Below, piece by piece: positions 1 through 5,517 of a stretch of 6,918 bases of DNA. The notes under the pieces are model-generated. The model was not told the origin of the DNA, did no database searches, and was given only the letters and a program-made list of their open reading frames with translations. Each line of letters starts with the position of its first letter. Within the stretch, counting starts at the first letter, position 1. The position numbers were made by a program, and so were the translations under genes. Origin of the DNA: Bacteroidales bacterium. GTDB taxonomy: Bacteria > Bacteroidota > Bacteroidia > Bacteroidales > UBA4181. The DNA is taken from positions 1 to 6,918 of the forward strand of contig JAQVSH010000096.1 of NCBI GenBank assembly GCA_028700615.1. The letters run 5' to 3'.

Positions 1-375
1 ATATAACCCCACCTTTTCTATCGGCAAAGACTTTCTCCAGCATTTCACCCCGGGAAGCGTCTCGGTTTCCTGAACCGGTAAACGCTGAGCCTCATGGAAA
101 GCGGTAATATTTTTTACAGCCACTTCAATGGCCTCTTTTAAAGAGTCCGGGATCCCATTTTCCGAAGATTTCCACTCGGATTCAGAGACCATAAAAGATT
201 CCGGATCCGCTTTATCAAACTGTTTGGCATAACGATGCAGTGCAATATCTCCTTCCCGGCGAACAGCATCCATTACCTCCGAAACCTTATCATATAAGGT
301 CGAAGCATTTTCCGCCGGCCTTTTTAACAGACCAGCCCATGCTTGTTTTGAGGGATATCGTACTACCTGCCACAT
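1..375 (-). CDS. hisD: Histidinol dehydrogenase, N-terminal part (cut by window edge)
   Basis: HisD oxidises L-histidinol to L-histidine in two NAD-dependent steps, the last reactions of histidine synthesis, in the cytoplasm. The frame reads from an ATG at 375-373 and stays open for 125 codons to the left edge, so roughly the last 300 residues of a normal protein of about 430 residues are missing. What is visible matches the family N-terminus: an EGD stretch at residues 41-43 followed by LHRYAKQFD, a helix ending in NITAFHEAQ (89-97), then the segment ending PIEKVGLY (118-125), which in HisD directly precedes the VPGG glycine loop. The zinc and catalytic residues lie outside the window. The start lies 8 bp past the hisG stop, so the two genes are surely co-transcribed. 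The gene order hisG-hisD supports the call. Confidence 0.93.
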   Translation of the reverse strand, partial: MWQVVRYPSKQAWAGLLKRPAENASTLYDKVSEVMDAVRREGDIALHRYAKQFDKADPESFMVSESEWKSSENGIPDSLKEAIEVAVKNITAFHEAQRLPVQETETLPGVKCWRKSLPIEKVGLY

Positions 376-383
376 AAAACCTT

Positions 384-1238
384 CTATAAAACCATTTTTT
401 CAATAGGAAGAACCAGAATACCTTCCGCTCCCAGAGCTTTTAGTTTCCCGATAATTTCCCAAAACCTCTTTTCATCCAGTACAGTATGAACTGAACTCCA
501 GCCACTCTGAGCCAAAGGCATAACCGTCGGACTCTTCATCCCCGGTAAAACCTCCAGAATTTGCGTCAAATGATGGTTAGGAGCATTCATCAGAATATAT
601 TTTTTCCCTTCAGCCGCCTGAACTGCATCAAAACGAAACAAAAGTTCCTGAAGAATCTTTGTTTTTTCTTCATTTAACGCCGTATGACCGATCATCAGGG
701 CCTCGGACTGCATGACCACCTCGACCTCTTTGAGATGATTGCTTACCAGAGTGCTTCCTGAACTGACAATATCAAAAATAGCATCAGCCAGACCAATACC
801 CGGAGCAATTTCCACAGAACCCGAGATCACATGCATGTCAGAAACAATCCCTTTGGAAGATAAAAAACGGGATAAAATCTCGGGATAAGAAGTTGCTATT
901 TTCTTACCCTGAAACCATTCCAGTCCTTTATATTCTTCATCTTTCGGAATGGCTAAAGAAAGCCGGCATTTGCTGAATCCCAGTCTTTTAACAATATTTA
1001 CCGGGAAATTTTTCTCCATGCATTCATTCTCACCCACAATGCCCACATCGGCAACTCCGCTACTGACTGACTGCGGAATATCATCGTCACGCAAAAAAAG
1101 CACTTCAATCGGAAGATCCCCTTTGGCCGGAACCAAAAGTGTGCGTTTTTCGGAAGCGAGTCTAATCCCTGTTTCACAGAGCAACTCCTTGGTTTCTTCG
1201 TACAGACGGCCTTTGGCCTGGACAGCAATTCTTAACAT
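384..1238 (-). CDS. hisG: ATP phosphoribosyltransferase, long form with regulatory domain
   Basis: HisG joins ATP and PRPP to give phosphoribosyl-ATP, the first and feedback-controlled step of histidine synthesis. The 284-residue length is that of the long form, which carries its own regulatory domain and needs no HisZ partner. Residues 1-12 (MLRIAVQAKGRL) are the family start. The PRPP-binding loop is at 149-164 (GLADAIFDIVSSGSTL), and GVADVGIVGENE at 61-72 is a conserved lobe motif. From about residue 210 to the end lies the ACT-like C-terminal domain that binds histidine in this form, containing LPGMKSPTVMPL (231-242) and GAEGILVLPIEKM (270-282). The ATG at 1238 is the only sensible start, with a -7 promoter element about 25 bp upstream. 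It is the first gene of the operon and hisD follows after 8 bp. No histidine-rich leader peptide fits in the short 5' region, so control is probably by feedback and promoter activity. Confidence 0.96.
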   Translation of the reverse strand: MLRIAVQAKGRLYEETKELLCETGIRLASEKRTLLVPAKGDLPIEVLFLRDDDIPQSVSSGVADVGIVGENECMEKNFPVNIVKRLGFSKCRLSLAIPKDEEYKGLEWFQGKKIATSYPEILSRFLSSKGIVSDMHVISGSVEIAPGIGLADAIFDIVSSGSTLVSNHLKEVEVVMQSEALMIGHTALNEEKTKILQELLFRFDAVQAAEGKKYILMNAPNHHLTQILEVLPGMKSPTVMPLAQSGWSSVHTVLDEKRFWEIIGKLKALGAEGILVLPIEKMVL

Positions 1239-1263
1239 GATTCTGACATATAGATTAATGAGC

Positions 1264-1294
1264 CAAAAGTACGAAAGAACGGTAAACTCTGCAA
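1264..1294 (-). promoter_or_regulatory. Candidate Bacteroidota-type promoter of the his operon
   Basis: Read on the minus strand, TACTTTTG (1271-1264) matches the Bacteroidota -7 consensus TAnnTTTG in all fixed positions. A TTG (1294-1292) lies 20 bp upstream, at the spacing expected for the -33 element. Transcription would begin near 1258, giving a 5' leader of about 20 nt before the hisG ATG at 1238. That is too short for an attenuator. The element sits in the 103-bp divergent gap (1239-1341), which must also hold the promoter of the plus-strand gene at 1342. The match is by eye only. Confidence 0.6.
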
Positions 1295-1341
1295 CTTCTT
1301 ATAAAAGTAAAATATTTTATCGTTTTACCTATATTTACCAC

Positions 1342-2439
1342 ATGCAAAAAAACTTAAAGAGAAAACCCCGGAAACGGAGAAAATCCCGCATAGAACTCTG
1401 GATGTTACTGGTTTTTTCGGGGGCATTGATCTACATCACGCAGCAATGTTCCATATACCGGCCTTCAAAGGAAAATCTGACAGGAGAAACCACCGCCGCA
1501 CGCGGAGATTTCAGGATCCTGTTTTACAATGTAGAAAACCTCTTTGACACCCGGCAGGACAGCCTCACAAAGGACGAGGATTTTCTTCCGGAAGGGACCA
1601 ACCGATGGACCTATACCCGTTACACCGATAAACTCAATAAAATTTTCAAGGTGATCGTCGCTGCCGGCGGTCGGGAAGCACCTGAAATCGTTGGTTTATG
1701 TGAAGTTGAAAACCGACTGGTTCTCGAAGATCTTCTCCGTAAAACGCCTCTGGATAAAGCAAAATATAAGATTGTACACCGAGACTCGCCCGATCCCAGA
1801 GGAATTGATGTAGCCCTGCTCTACCGCCCTGAAAAATTCACCCTTTTACATTGGGAGTTTATCCCGATCACCCATGCCAACGGGATGATCGCACAAACAA
1901 GAGAAATGATTTATACCAAAGGTCTGCTATCCAATCAGGACACATTGCACGTCTTCGTCTGCCACTGGCCGTCCAAACTCAACGGAGCCGCATCCGAAAA
2001 ACTCAGAAACAGGGCAGCCGAAAGACTCAGATCAAAAACAGATTCACTATTGAGGGTCAATCCCGCCTCAAAAATACTGATCGGAGGCGATTTGAATGAT
2101 GCTCCGGAAAGTCCGACCATTCAGCAACATCTTCTGGCTCAAAGTTTCAATGAATTACTGATAAATCTCTCCGCACCGGATAAAGATGGCACAGGGACCT
2201 ACAGTTATCAGGGGCAATGGGATCTTATCGATCAGATTATCGTTTCAAAGCCCCTTACAAAAACCTCAAATCCGACGCATATCAGTGCCGCCGGGTATCA
2301 GATCTTCAGCAGAGCATTTCTTCTGGAATACAGCGAAAAAGCGCTGGTTACCAGGCCATTCAGAACCTATAGGGGGCCTATGTACCTCGGAGGATACAGT
2401 GACCATCTTCCGGTTTTTACAGATCTGGTCCTGAAATAA
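1342..2439 (+). CDS. Endonuclease/exonuclease/phosphatase-fold protein with N-terminal membrane anchor
   Basis: A 365-residue protein of the DNase I-like superfamily of metal-dependent phosphodiesterases. The motifs appear in order: ILFYNVENLFD (59-69, Asn63), GLCEVEN (118-124, metal-binding Glu121), GIDVALLYRP (154-163), VFVCHWPSK (204-212, His208), ILIGGDLND (245-253, Asp250/Asn252), WDLIDQIIV (293-301) and the terminal YSDHLPV (352-358, the Ser-Asp-His signature). The core therefore looks catalytically intact. The N-terminus is very basic (residues 2-16), followed by a hydrophobic stretch at about 17-33. This suggests a signal anchor or signal peptide with the enzyme outside the cytoplasm; the later Cys36 has no good lipobox. 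The frame is open back to 949, but that part lies antisense to hisG, so the ATG at 1342 is the start. A weak -7-like TATATTTA (1330-1337) lies too close to the ATG to trust. Substrate (DNA, RNA, sugar or lipid phosphate) is unknown. Confidence 0.88.
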   Translation: MQKNLKRKPRKRRKSRIELWMLLVFSGALIYITQQCSIYRPSKENLTGETTAARGDFRILFYNVENLFDTRQDSLTKDEDFLPEGTNRWTYTRYTDKLNKIFKVIVAAGGREAPEIVGLCEVENRLVLEDLLRKTPLDKAKYKIVHRDSPDPRGIDVALLYRPEKFTLLHWEFIPITHANGMIAQTREMIYTKGLLSNQDTLHVFVCHWPSKLNGAASEKLRNRAAERLRSKTDSLLRVNPASKILIGGDLNDAPESPTIQQHLLAQSFNELLINLSAPDKDGTGTYSYQGQWDLIDQIIVSKPLTKTSNPTHISAAGYQIFSRAFLLEYSEKALVTRPFRTYRGPMYLGGYSDHLPVFTDLVLK

Positions 2440-2479
2440 ATGAAATCACTCCTGTTTTTTAATTTTTTATTTTAAAAAA

Positions 2480-2503
2480 TAGTTTTTTTTGAAAAAAAAA
2501 CTA
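2480..2503. repeat. A/T-tract inverted repeat upstream of the trpB2 leader
   Basis: Eleven-base arms (2480-2490 and 2493-2503), TAG plus eight T and eight A plus CTA, separated by only two bases. It lies between the stop of the phosphodiesterase gene and the trpB2 leader, and its right end overlaps the -7 element. As RNA it would be a weak A-U hairpin without a GC stem, so it is a poor terminator. As DNA the opposed A and T tracts could bend or open the promoter region. No clear GC-rich terminator was seen after 2439. Function is unproven. Confidence 0.45.
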
Positions 2504-2509
2504 CATTTG
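2502..2509 (+). promoter_or_regulatory. Candidate -7 element of the trpB2 leader promoter
   Basis: TACATTTG matches the Bacteroidota -7 consensus TAnnTTTG. Transcription would begin near 2514, about 15 nt before the leader-peptide ATG at 2529. A good -33 TTG at 19-21 bp spacing is not visible, because that position falls in the A/T tracts. The placement just upstream of a complete attenuator leader is the main support. Confidence 0.55.
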
Positions 2510-2528
2510 TTCTCAAAGAATAAAGAAA

Positions 2529-2606
2529 ATGCCATTCAATCACTCACATAATATTTCTTGCGCATGGTCATGGCAGGGCTTATTGGTAAACAATGAGCTT
2601 ATGTGA
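2529..2606 (+). CDS. Trp-containing leader peptide of the trpB2 attenuator
   Basis: A 25-codon frame, ATG at 2529 to TGA at 2604-2606, reading MPFNHSHNISCAWSW then QGLLVNNELM. Trp codons are numbers 13 (2565-2567) and 15 (2571-2573), split by one Ser codon. The product itself need have no function; the act of translating it would sense charged tRNA-Trp. The Trp codons lie just 5' of the first arm of a pause-type hairpin (2578-2585), and the stop codon lies just past the antiterminator strand (2585-2600). This is the geometry expected for ribosome-mediated attenuation. The start is preceded by an A-rich stretch and no Shine-Dalgarno, as is usual in this phylum. The frame is too short to be called by coding statistics; the case rests on its fit with the RNA structures. 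Confidence 0.82.
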   Translation: MPFNHSHNISCAWSWQGLLVNNELM

Positions 2607-2639
2607 GGATATTGATTAAAAGATAAAAATAAATCGCGG

Positions 2640-2673
2640 AAGCCTGTTGTTTACCTGACAACAGGCTTTTTTT
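2640..2673 (+). terminator. Intrinsic terminator within the trpB2 leader
   Basis: An uninterrupted 11-bp stem, AAGCCTGTTGT (2640-2650) with its exact complement at 2658-2668, a 7-nt loop (2651-2657) and a run of seven T (2667-2673). It stands 34 bp before the trpB2 ATG and about 200 bp after the previous gene's stop, downstream of the leader peptide. It is therefore placed to stop transcripts before trpB2 and not to end the upstream gene. Confidence 0.92.
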
Positions 2674-2707
2674 ATGTTCAATTCCTAACCCTATAAACCC
2701 AAATCAA

Positions 2708-4072
2708 ATGAGTCACACAAAAAAATTCATGCTGCCGGACAGTCAAATGCCCACCCATTGGTACAATATTGTGGCCGATATGCCCAATAAACCGCTTCCT
2801 CCCCTGCATCCGGGGACCAAACAACCCGCCAGAAAAGAAGACTTTCTTCCCATTTTCTGTCCCAGTATCATTGATCAGGAAATGTCAACGGAACGCTGGA
2901 TAGAAATCCCCGGTGAAGTTCAGGATGCTTACAAAATCTGGAGATGTACTCCTCTGGTCAGAGCCTTTGAATTAGAAAAAGCCCTGGGAACCCCGGCCAA
3001 AATATATTATAAAAACGAAGGCGTCAGTCCTGCCGGATCCCATAAACCCAACTCTGCCATCCCTCAGGCTTATTATAATAAAAAAGACGGCGTTCAGAGG
3101 CTGACCACAGAAACAGGCGCAGGCCAATGGGGATCAGCTCTCGCCATGGCTTGCAAATTATTCAATATTGATCTGAAAGTATTTATGGTAAAGGTCAGCT
3201 ACCACCAGAAACCCTACCGAAAACTTATGATGAATACCTGGGGAGCCGAGGTAAATGCATCTCCGAGTCTTTTAACAGAATCAGGTCGCGCTATTCTTGC
3301 CAAAGATCCTGATGCTCCCGGAAATCTTGGCATTGCCATTTCAGAAGCGGTTGAAATGGCCGTTAAAACACCCGGAACCAAATACTCTCTGGGAAGTGTA
3401 CTTAACCATGTATTGCTGCATCAAACCATCATCGGGCTTGAAGCCATTGAACAATTTAAACTGGCCGGCGATTTCCCCGATATGGTATTCGGATGCTTCG
3501 GCGGAGGATCCAATTTTTCCGGAAGCGCCTTTCCTTTCGTGCATCTGAACCTGACCGAGGGCAAAAAAGTTCGTGCCATTGCGTGTGAACCCGCATCTTG
3601 CCCGAAACTCACCCGGGGAGAATTTCAGTACGATTTTGGAGACAGTCAGGGCCTGACCCCACTCCTGCCGATGTACACCCTGGGACATGATTTCCAGCCT
3701 GCCAGCATTCATGCCGGAGGCCTCAGATATCACGGAGCAGGATCTGTTGTAAGTCAATTATTGAAAGATAATCTGATAGAAGCCATGAGCATCCCACAGA
3801 TAGAAACCTTTGAAGCCGGAATGCTTTTTGCCGCCACAGAAGGCATCATTCCCGCCCCCGAATCTACGCATGCCATTGCGGGAACAATCAGGGAAGCCAT
3901 GAAATGTAAGGAAGAAGGCAAAGAAAAAACCTTATTCTTCAATCTTTCCGGACAGGGAATGATTGACCTGTATGCCTATGAACAATACATGGAAGGCAAT
4001 CTGGTCAATTACAATCTGCCGGACAGTGTCATCAGAGAAAGCCTTGATAAACTCGAAAAGATTATCCGATAA
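2708..4072 (+). CDS. trpB2: TrpB2-type tryptophan synthase beta-like PLP enzyme
   Basis: TrpB enzymes condense L-serine with indole to give L-tryptophan using pyridoxal phosphate. At 454 residues this is the longer TrpB2 branch, not the TrpA-partnered TrpB of about 400 residues, and no trpA is in view. The N-terminal extension of about 70 residues (MSHTKKFMLPDSQMPTHWYN...) and the WRCTPLVRA segment (78-86) fit that branch. PLP would bind Lys113 in AGSHKPNSA (109-117). Glu135 in ETGAGQWGSA (135-144) is the expected catalytic acid, GCFGGGSN (262-269) is the phosphate-binding glycine loop, and NLSGQG (412-417) is the C-terminal cofactor contact. The core is complete. The ATG at 2708 is preceded by an A-rich leader. 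The gene stands alone behind a Trp attenuator, which suggests it is expressed when Trp is scarce and may use free indole. The indole source is inference. Confidence 0.93.
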   Translation: MSHTKKFMLPDSQMPTHWYNIVADMPNKPLPPLHPGTKQPARKEDFLPIFCPSIIDQEMSTERWIEIPGEVQDAYKIWRCTPLVRAFELEKALGTPAKIYYKNEGVSPAGSHKPNSAIPQAYYNKKDGVQRLTTETGAGQWGSALAMACKLFNIDLKVFMVKVSYHQKPYRKLMMNTWGAEVNASPSLLTESGRAILAKDPDAPGNLGIAISEAVEMAVKTPGTKYSLGSVLNHVLLHQTIIGLEAIEQFKLAGDFPDMVFGCFGGGSNFSGSAFPFVHLNLTEGKKVRAIACEPASCPKLTRGEFQYDFGDSQGLTPLLPMYTLGHDFQPASIHAGGLRYHGAGSVVSQLLKDNLIEAMSIPQIETFEAGMLFAATEGIIPAPESTHAIAGTIREAMKCKEEGKEKTLFFNLSGQGMIDLYAYEQYMEGNLVNYNLPDSVIRESLDKLEKIIR

Positions 4073-4074
4073 GG

Positions 4075-4842
4075 CTATTGGTAGAACAATTCTTTCGGGG
4101 TCTTTTCGAGTTCATACAGAAAGGCCCCGATTTTTTTAATGCAGGCATCCAGATAATCGGCCCCCTTAGCCGCAGTGGCCGCTGAAGGATTTCCCACTCC
4201 GGTATCCTGTGTAACCTGCGTCCAGGCCCGTTGAGTCCATGCCCATTTTTCCCCGAACGCCTTCAGACGGAATGGTCTGGCCTTTCCCTCCCCTGCCTGA
4301 TCCAGAGGGAGCACCCAATCCGGATAAAGTTTTAACATCACAGAAGTCTCAGACTCCCCGGCATGCTCTCCTATATCTTCAAAATGCAGGGATGGATCTG
4401 AAGCCAGCCACCAATCCACCGAACAAATCAGCATATCAGAATACTTGCCGGAAAGTTCGCGGATCAGAGGTTTAAAATCATTCCCGCCATGACCATTCAG
4501 AATCACAAAAATAAAAATGCCGGCACGTCTGACATTCTCTATCATATCCTGTAAAATAACCAGCTGCGTAGAAGGATTCAGGTTCATACACAAGGGAATA
4601 TCCATTTGTCCGGTATTGATTCCATAGGGAATCCCAGGTAAAACCACCGGAGAACCGCCCATTTCTACGGAAATAGCGGCAGCGCCTGCGGCAACATAAT
4701 CTCCCGCCAGCGAATCCGTACCATAAGGCAGATGAAAATTGTGCGCTTCAGTAGCTCCCCAGGGGATCACAGCCACCCGGTAAACTGCTGCTTTTACCTG
4801 CTTCCAATTGGTTTCCGCTAAAACATAGGGTCTCCCGGCCAT
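4075..4842 (-). CDS. Creatininase-family metal-dependent amidohydrolase
   Basis: A 255-residue member of the creatininase fold family, which cleaves C-N bonds in substrates such as creatinine, formamidopyrimidines or peptide-derived cofactor precursors using two metal ions. Counting from the ATG at 4842, likely metal ligands are Glu32, His34 and Asp43 in PWGATEAHNFHLPYGTD (27-43), His118 in LNGHGGND (115-122), and Glu163 or Glu165 in GEHAGESETS (158-167). The NGHGGN form, rather than the NGHYEN of true creatininase, points to a different substrate. The frame extends three codons further to a TTG at 4851; the ATG is preferred because it leaves a normal 11-bp gap after the nitroreductase stop. 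It is downstream in a two-gene unit with that nitroreductase and ends 2 bp from the trpB2 stop. The actual substrate cannot be told from sequence. Confidence 0.87.
   Translation of the reverse strand: MAGRPYVLAETNWKQVKAAVYRVAVIPWGATEAHNFHLPYGTDSLAGDYVAAGAAAISVEMGGSPVVLPGIPYGINTGQMDIPLCMNLNPSTQLVILQDMIENVRRAGIFIFVILNGHGGNDFKPLIRELSGKYSDMLICSVDWWLASDPSLHFEDIGEHAGESETSVMLKLYPDWVLPLDQAGEGKARPFRLKAFGEKWAWTQRAWTQVTQDTGVGNPSAATAAKGADYLDACIKKIGAFLYELEKTPKELFYQ
4095..4137 (+). terminator. trpB2 terminator lying inside the convergent creatininase gene
   Basis: An 11-bp stem (4095-4105 with 4120-4130: TCGGGG/CCCCGA core, one G-U pair, then CTTT/AAAG), a 14-nt loop and seven T (4131-4137). It begins 22 bp after the trpB2 stop. 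Only 2 bp separate the two convergent stop codons, so the hairpin falls wholly inside the last codons of the minus-strand gene. On the minus strand there is no T run after the stem, so it should act mainly on plus-strand transcripts. Confidence 0.88.
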
Positions 4843-4853
4843 AACACACAATA

Positions 4854-5429
4854 TTAAAAAAGAGGTAAAATCAACTCGTCCAGCGCTCTTTTCGGAACAT
4901 GATGAATGCCTTTTTCATCGCGCCAATACCGGATATCCTCCCCTTTTACAGCTTCAATTTTTACAGTTTCCACAGGTTTGCCCAGGGCCAGCACATACAA
5001 TATTTCATACCGGTCAGGAAGAGAAAGTATCTCCCGAAGGGATTCCTTTTTCACAGATCCGATAATACAGCCACCCAAGCCCATATTGACCGCACCCAGC
5101 AACATGGTCTGCAATACGATCCCGTCATCACACATATAATTGCCCGGAATAGAAGTATCGTGAGTCACCACGATGTAAGCAGAAGGGCGCTCTCCCGGCC
5201 CCGGGCCGGGCCATTCTTTCAGATAACCTGCCCAGGCAAGACAGGAAAATATTTTTTCATTCAGGATCTTTTCATTGGAGAGAAGAAAACGAAGCACCTG
5301 CATATTTCGGGCTGAAGGGGTCAATCTCGCCAAATCCACCAGATTCTTCAGGTCGGTCAGAGAAACCGGATAATTTTCATCAAACCTTCTGTAACTCCTG
5401 TTTTTAGCAACCAGATCGGAAAAATTCAT
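4854..5429 (-). CDS. Nitroreductase-family FMN oxidoreductase
   Basis: A 191-residue protein of the nitroreductase superfamily, cytoplasmic dimeric FMN enzymes that use NAD(P)H to reduce nitro groups, quinones, flavins or other acceptors. The N-terminal FMN phosphate motif is NRSYRRF (10-16; Arg11, Ser12, Arg15). TPSARNMQ (37-44) gives further flavin contacts, DDGIVLQTMLLGAVNMGLGG (101-120) is the core dimer helix, and CIIGSV (121-126) is the segment over the isoalloxazine. An insert WAGYLKEWPGPGPGERPSAY (66-85) marks a subfamily distinct from the classic NfsA/NfsB enzymes; its GPGPG part is encoded by an unusually GC-rich patch. The ATG at 5429 gives the expected family N-terminus. It is the first gene of a unit with the creatininase-like gene 11 bp downstream. 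The physiological acceptor is unknown. Confidence 0.92.
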   Translation of the reverse strand: MNFSDLVAKNRSYRRFDENYPVSLTDLKNLVDLARLTPSARNMQVLRFLLSNEKILNEKIFSCLAWAGYLKEWPGPGPGERPSAYIVVTHDTSIPGNYMCDDGIVLQTMLLGAVNMGLGGCIIGSVKKESLREILSLPDRYEILYVLALGKPVETVKIEAVKGEDIRYWRDEKGIHHVPKRALDELILPLF

Positions 5430-5460
5430 TTTTATATGATTTTAGAATACACCTGCTTCA

Positions 5461-5500
5461 TAAAAACATAAAACCGAGCCTGTAAGTAACAAGCCCGGTT
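5461..5500 (-). terminator. Terminator of the XylE-like transporter gene
   Basis: Read on the minus strand, 5500-5489 (AACCGGGCTTGT) pairs with 5483-5472 in a 12-bp stem with two G-U pairs and a 5-nt loop. It is followed by a T-rich tail interrupted by AUG (TTTTATGTTTTTA). The stem starts 17 nt after the transporter stop at 5518, so it should separate that transcript from the nitroreductase unit. The broken T run may allow some readthrough. Confidence 0.78.
5463..5492 (-). promoter_or_regulatory. Possible weak promoter of the nitroreductase-creatininase unit
   Basis: On the minus strand, TATGTTTT (5470-5463) differs from TAnnTTTG in one position, and a TTG (5492-5490) stands 19 bp upstream. 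A start near 5458 would leave a leader of about 28 nt before the ATG at 5429. The elements overlap the terminator of the upstream transporter gene. The match is imperfect, so this is tentative. Confidence 0.33.
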
Positions 5501-5517
5501 CAATGCTCAAACTGATC

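Larger units (their letters stand above)
2514..2673 (+). promoter_or_regulatory. Tryptophan attenuator leader (pause hairpin, antiterminator, terminator)
   Basis: Three alternative pairings are visible. Pause hairpin: 2578-2585 with 2591-2598, 8 bp including one G-U, loop GTAAA. Antiterminator: 2585-2600 with 2640-2655, 16 positions of which 13 are Watson-Crick, two are G-U (2594/2646 and 2595/2645) and one is mismatched (2596/2644). Terminator: 2640-2650 with 2658-2668. The antiterminator strand is shared with the 3' arm of the pause hairpin, and its partner contains the whole 5' arm of the terminator, so the structures exclude one another. A ribosome stalled at the Trp codons (2565-2573) would reach roughly 2579-2585, blocking the pause hairpin and freeing 2585-2600 to antiterminate. 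A ribosome at the stop codon would cover that strand and let the terminator form. The left limit is an inferred transcription start. Confidence 0.82.

Noticed and set aside
1239..1341. Possible histidine attenuator ahead of hisG
   Set aside because: The predicted transcript leader is only about 20 nt, with no His-rich short frame and no terminator hairpin.
2440..2479. A-U hairpin after the phosphodiesterase gene as its terminator
   Set aside because: The stem (about ATTTTTT/AAAAAAT) has no GC pairs and would be too weak to call as an intrinsic terminator.
3341..3757. 138-residue minus-strand open frame inside trpB2
   Set aside because: It is the antisense shadow of a well-conserved enzyme gene; its translation shows no recognisable domain and has no promoter or spacing logic.
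4843..4851. TTG start three codons upstream for the creatininase-like gene
   Set aside because: It would start 2 bp after the previous stop; the in-frame ATG at 4842 gives a normal start and the metal motif at the family's usual distance.
5194..5212. GC-rich palindromic patch CCCGGCCCCGGGCCGGG as a regulatory site
   Set aside because: It encodes the GPGPG stretch of the nitroreductase insert and lies mid-gene; codon content explains it without another role.
4899..5315. 138-residue plus-strand open frame opposite the nitroreductase gene
   Set aside because: Antisense to a complete, motif-bearing gene; rich in unlikely residue runs and without family features.
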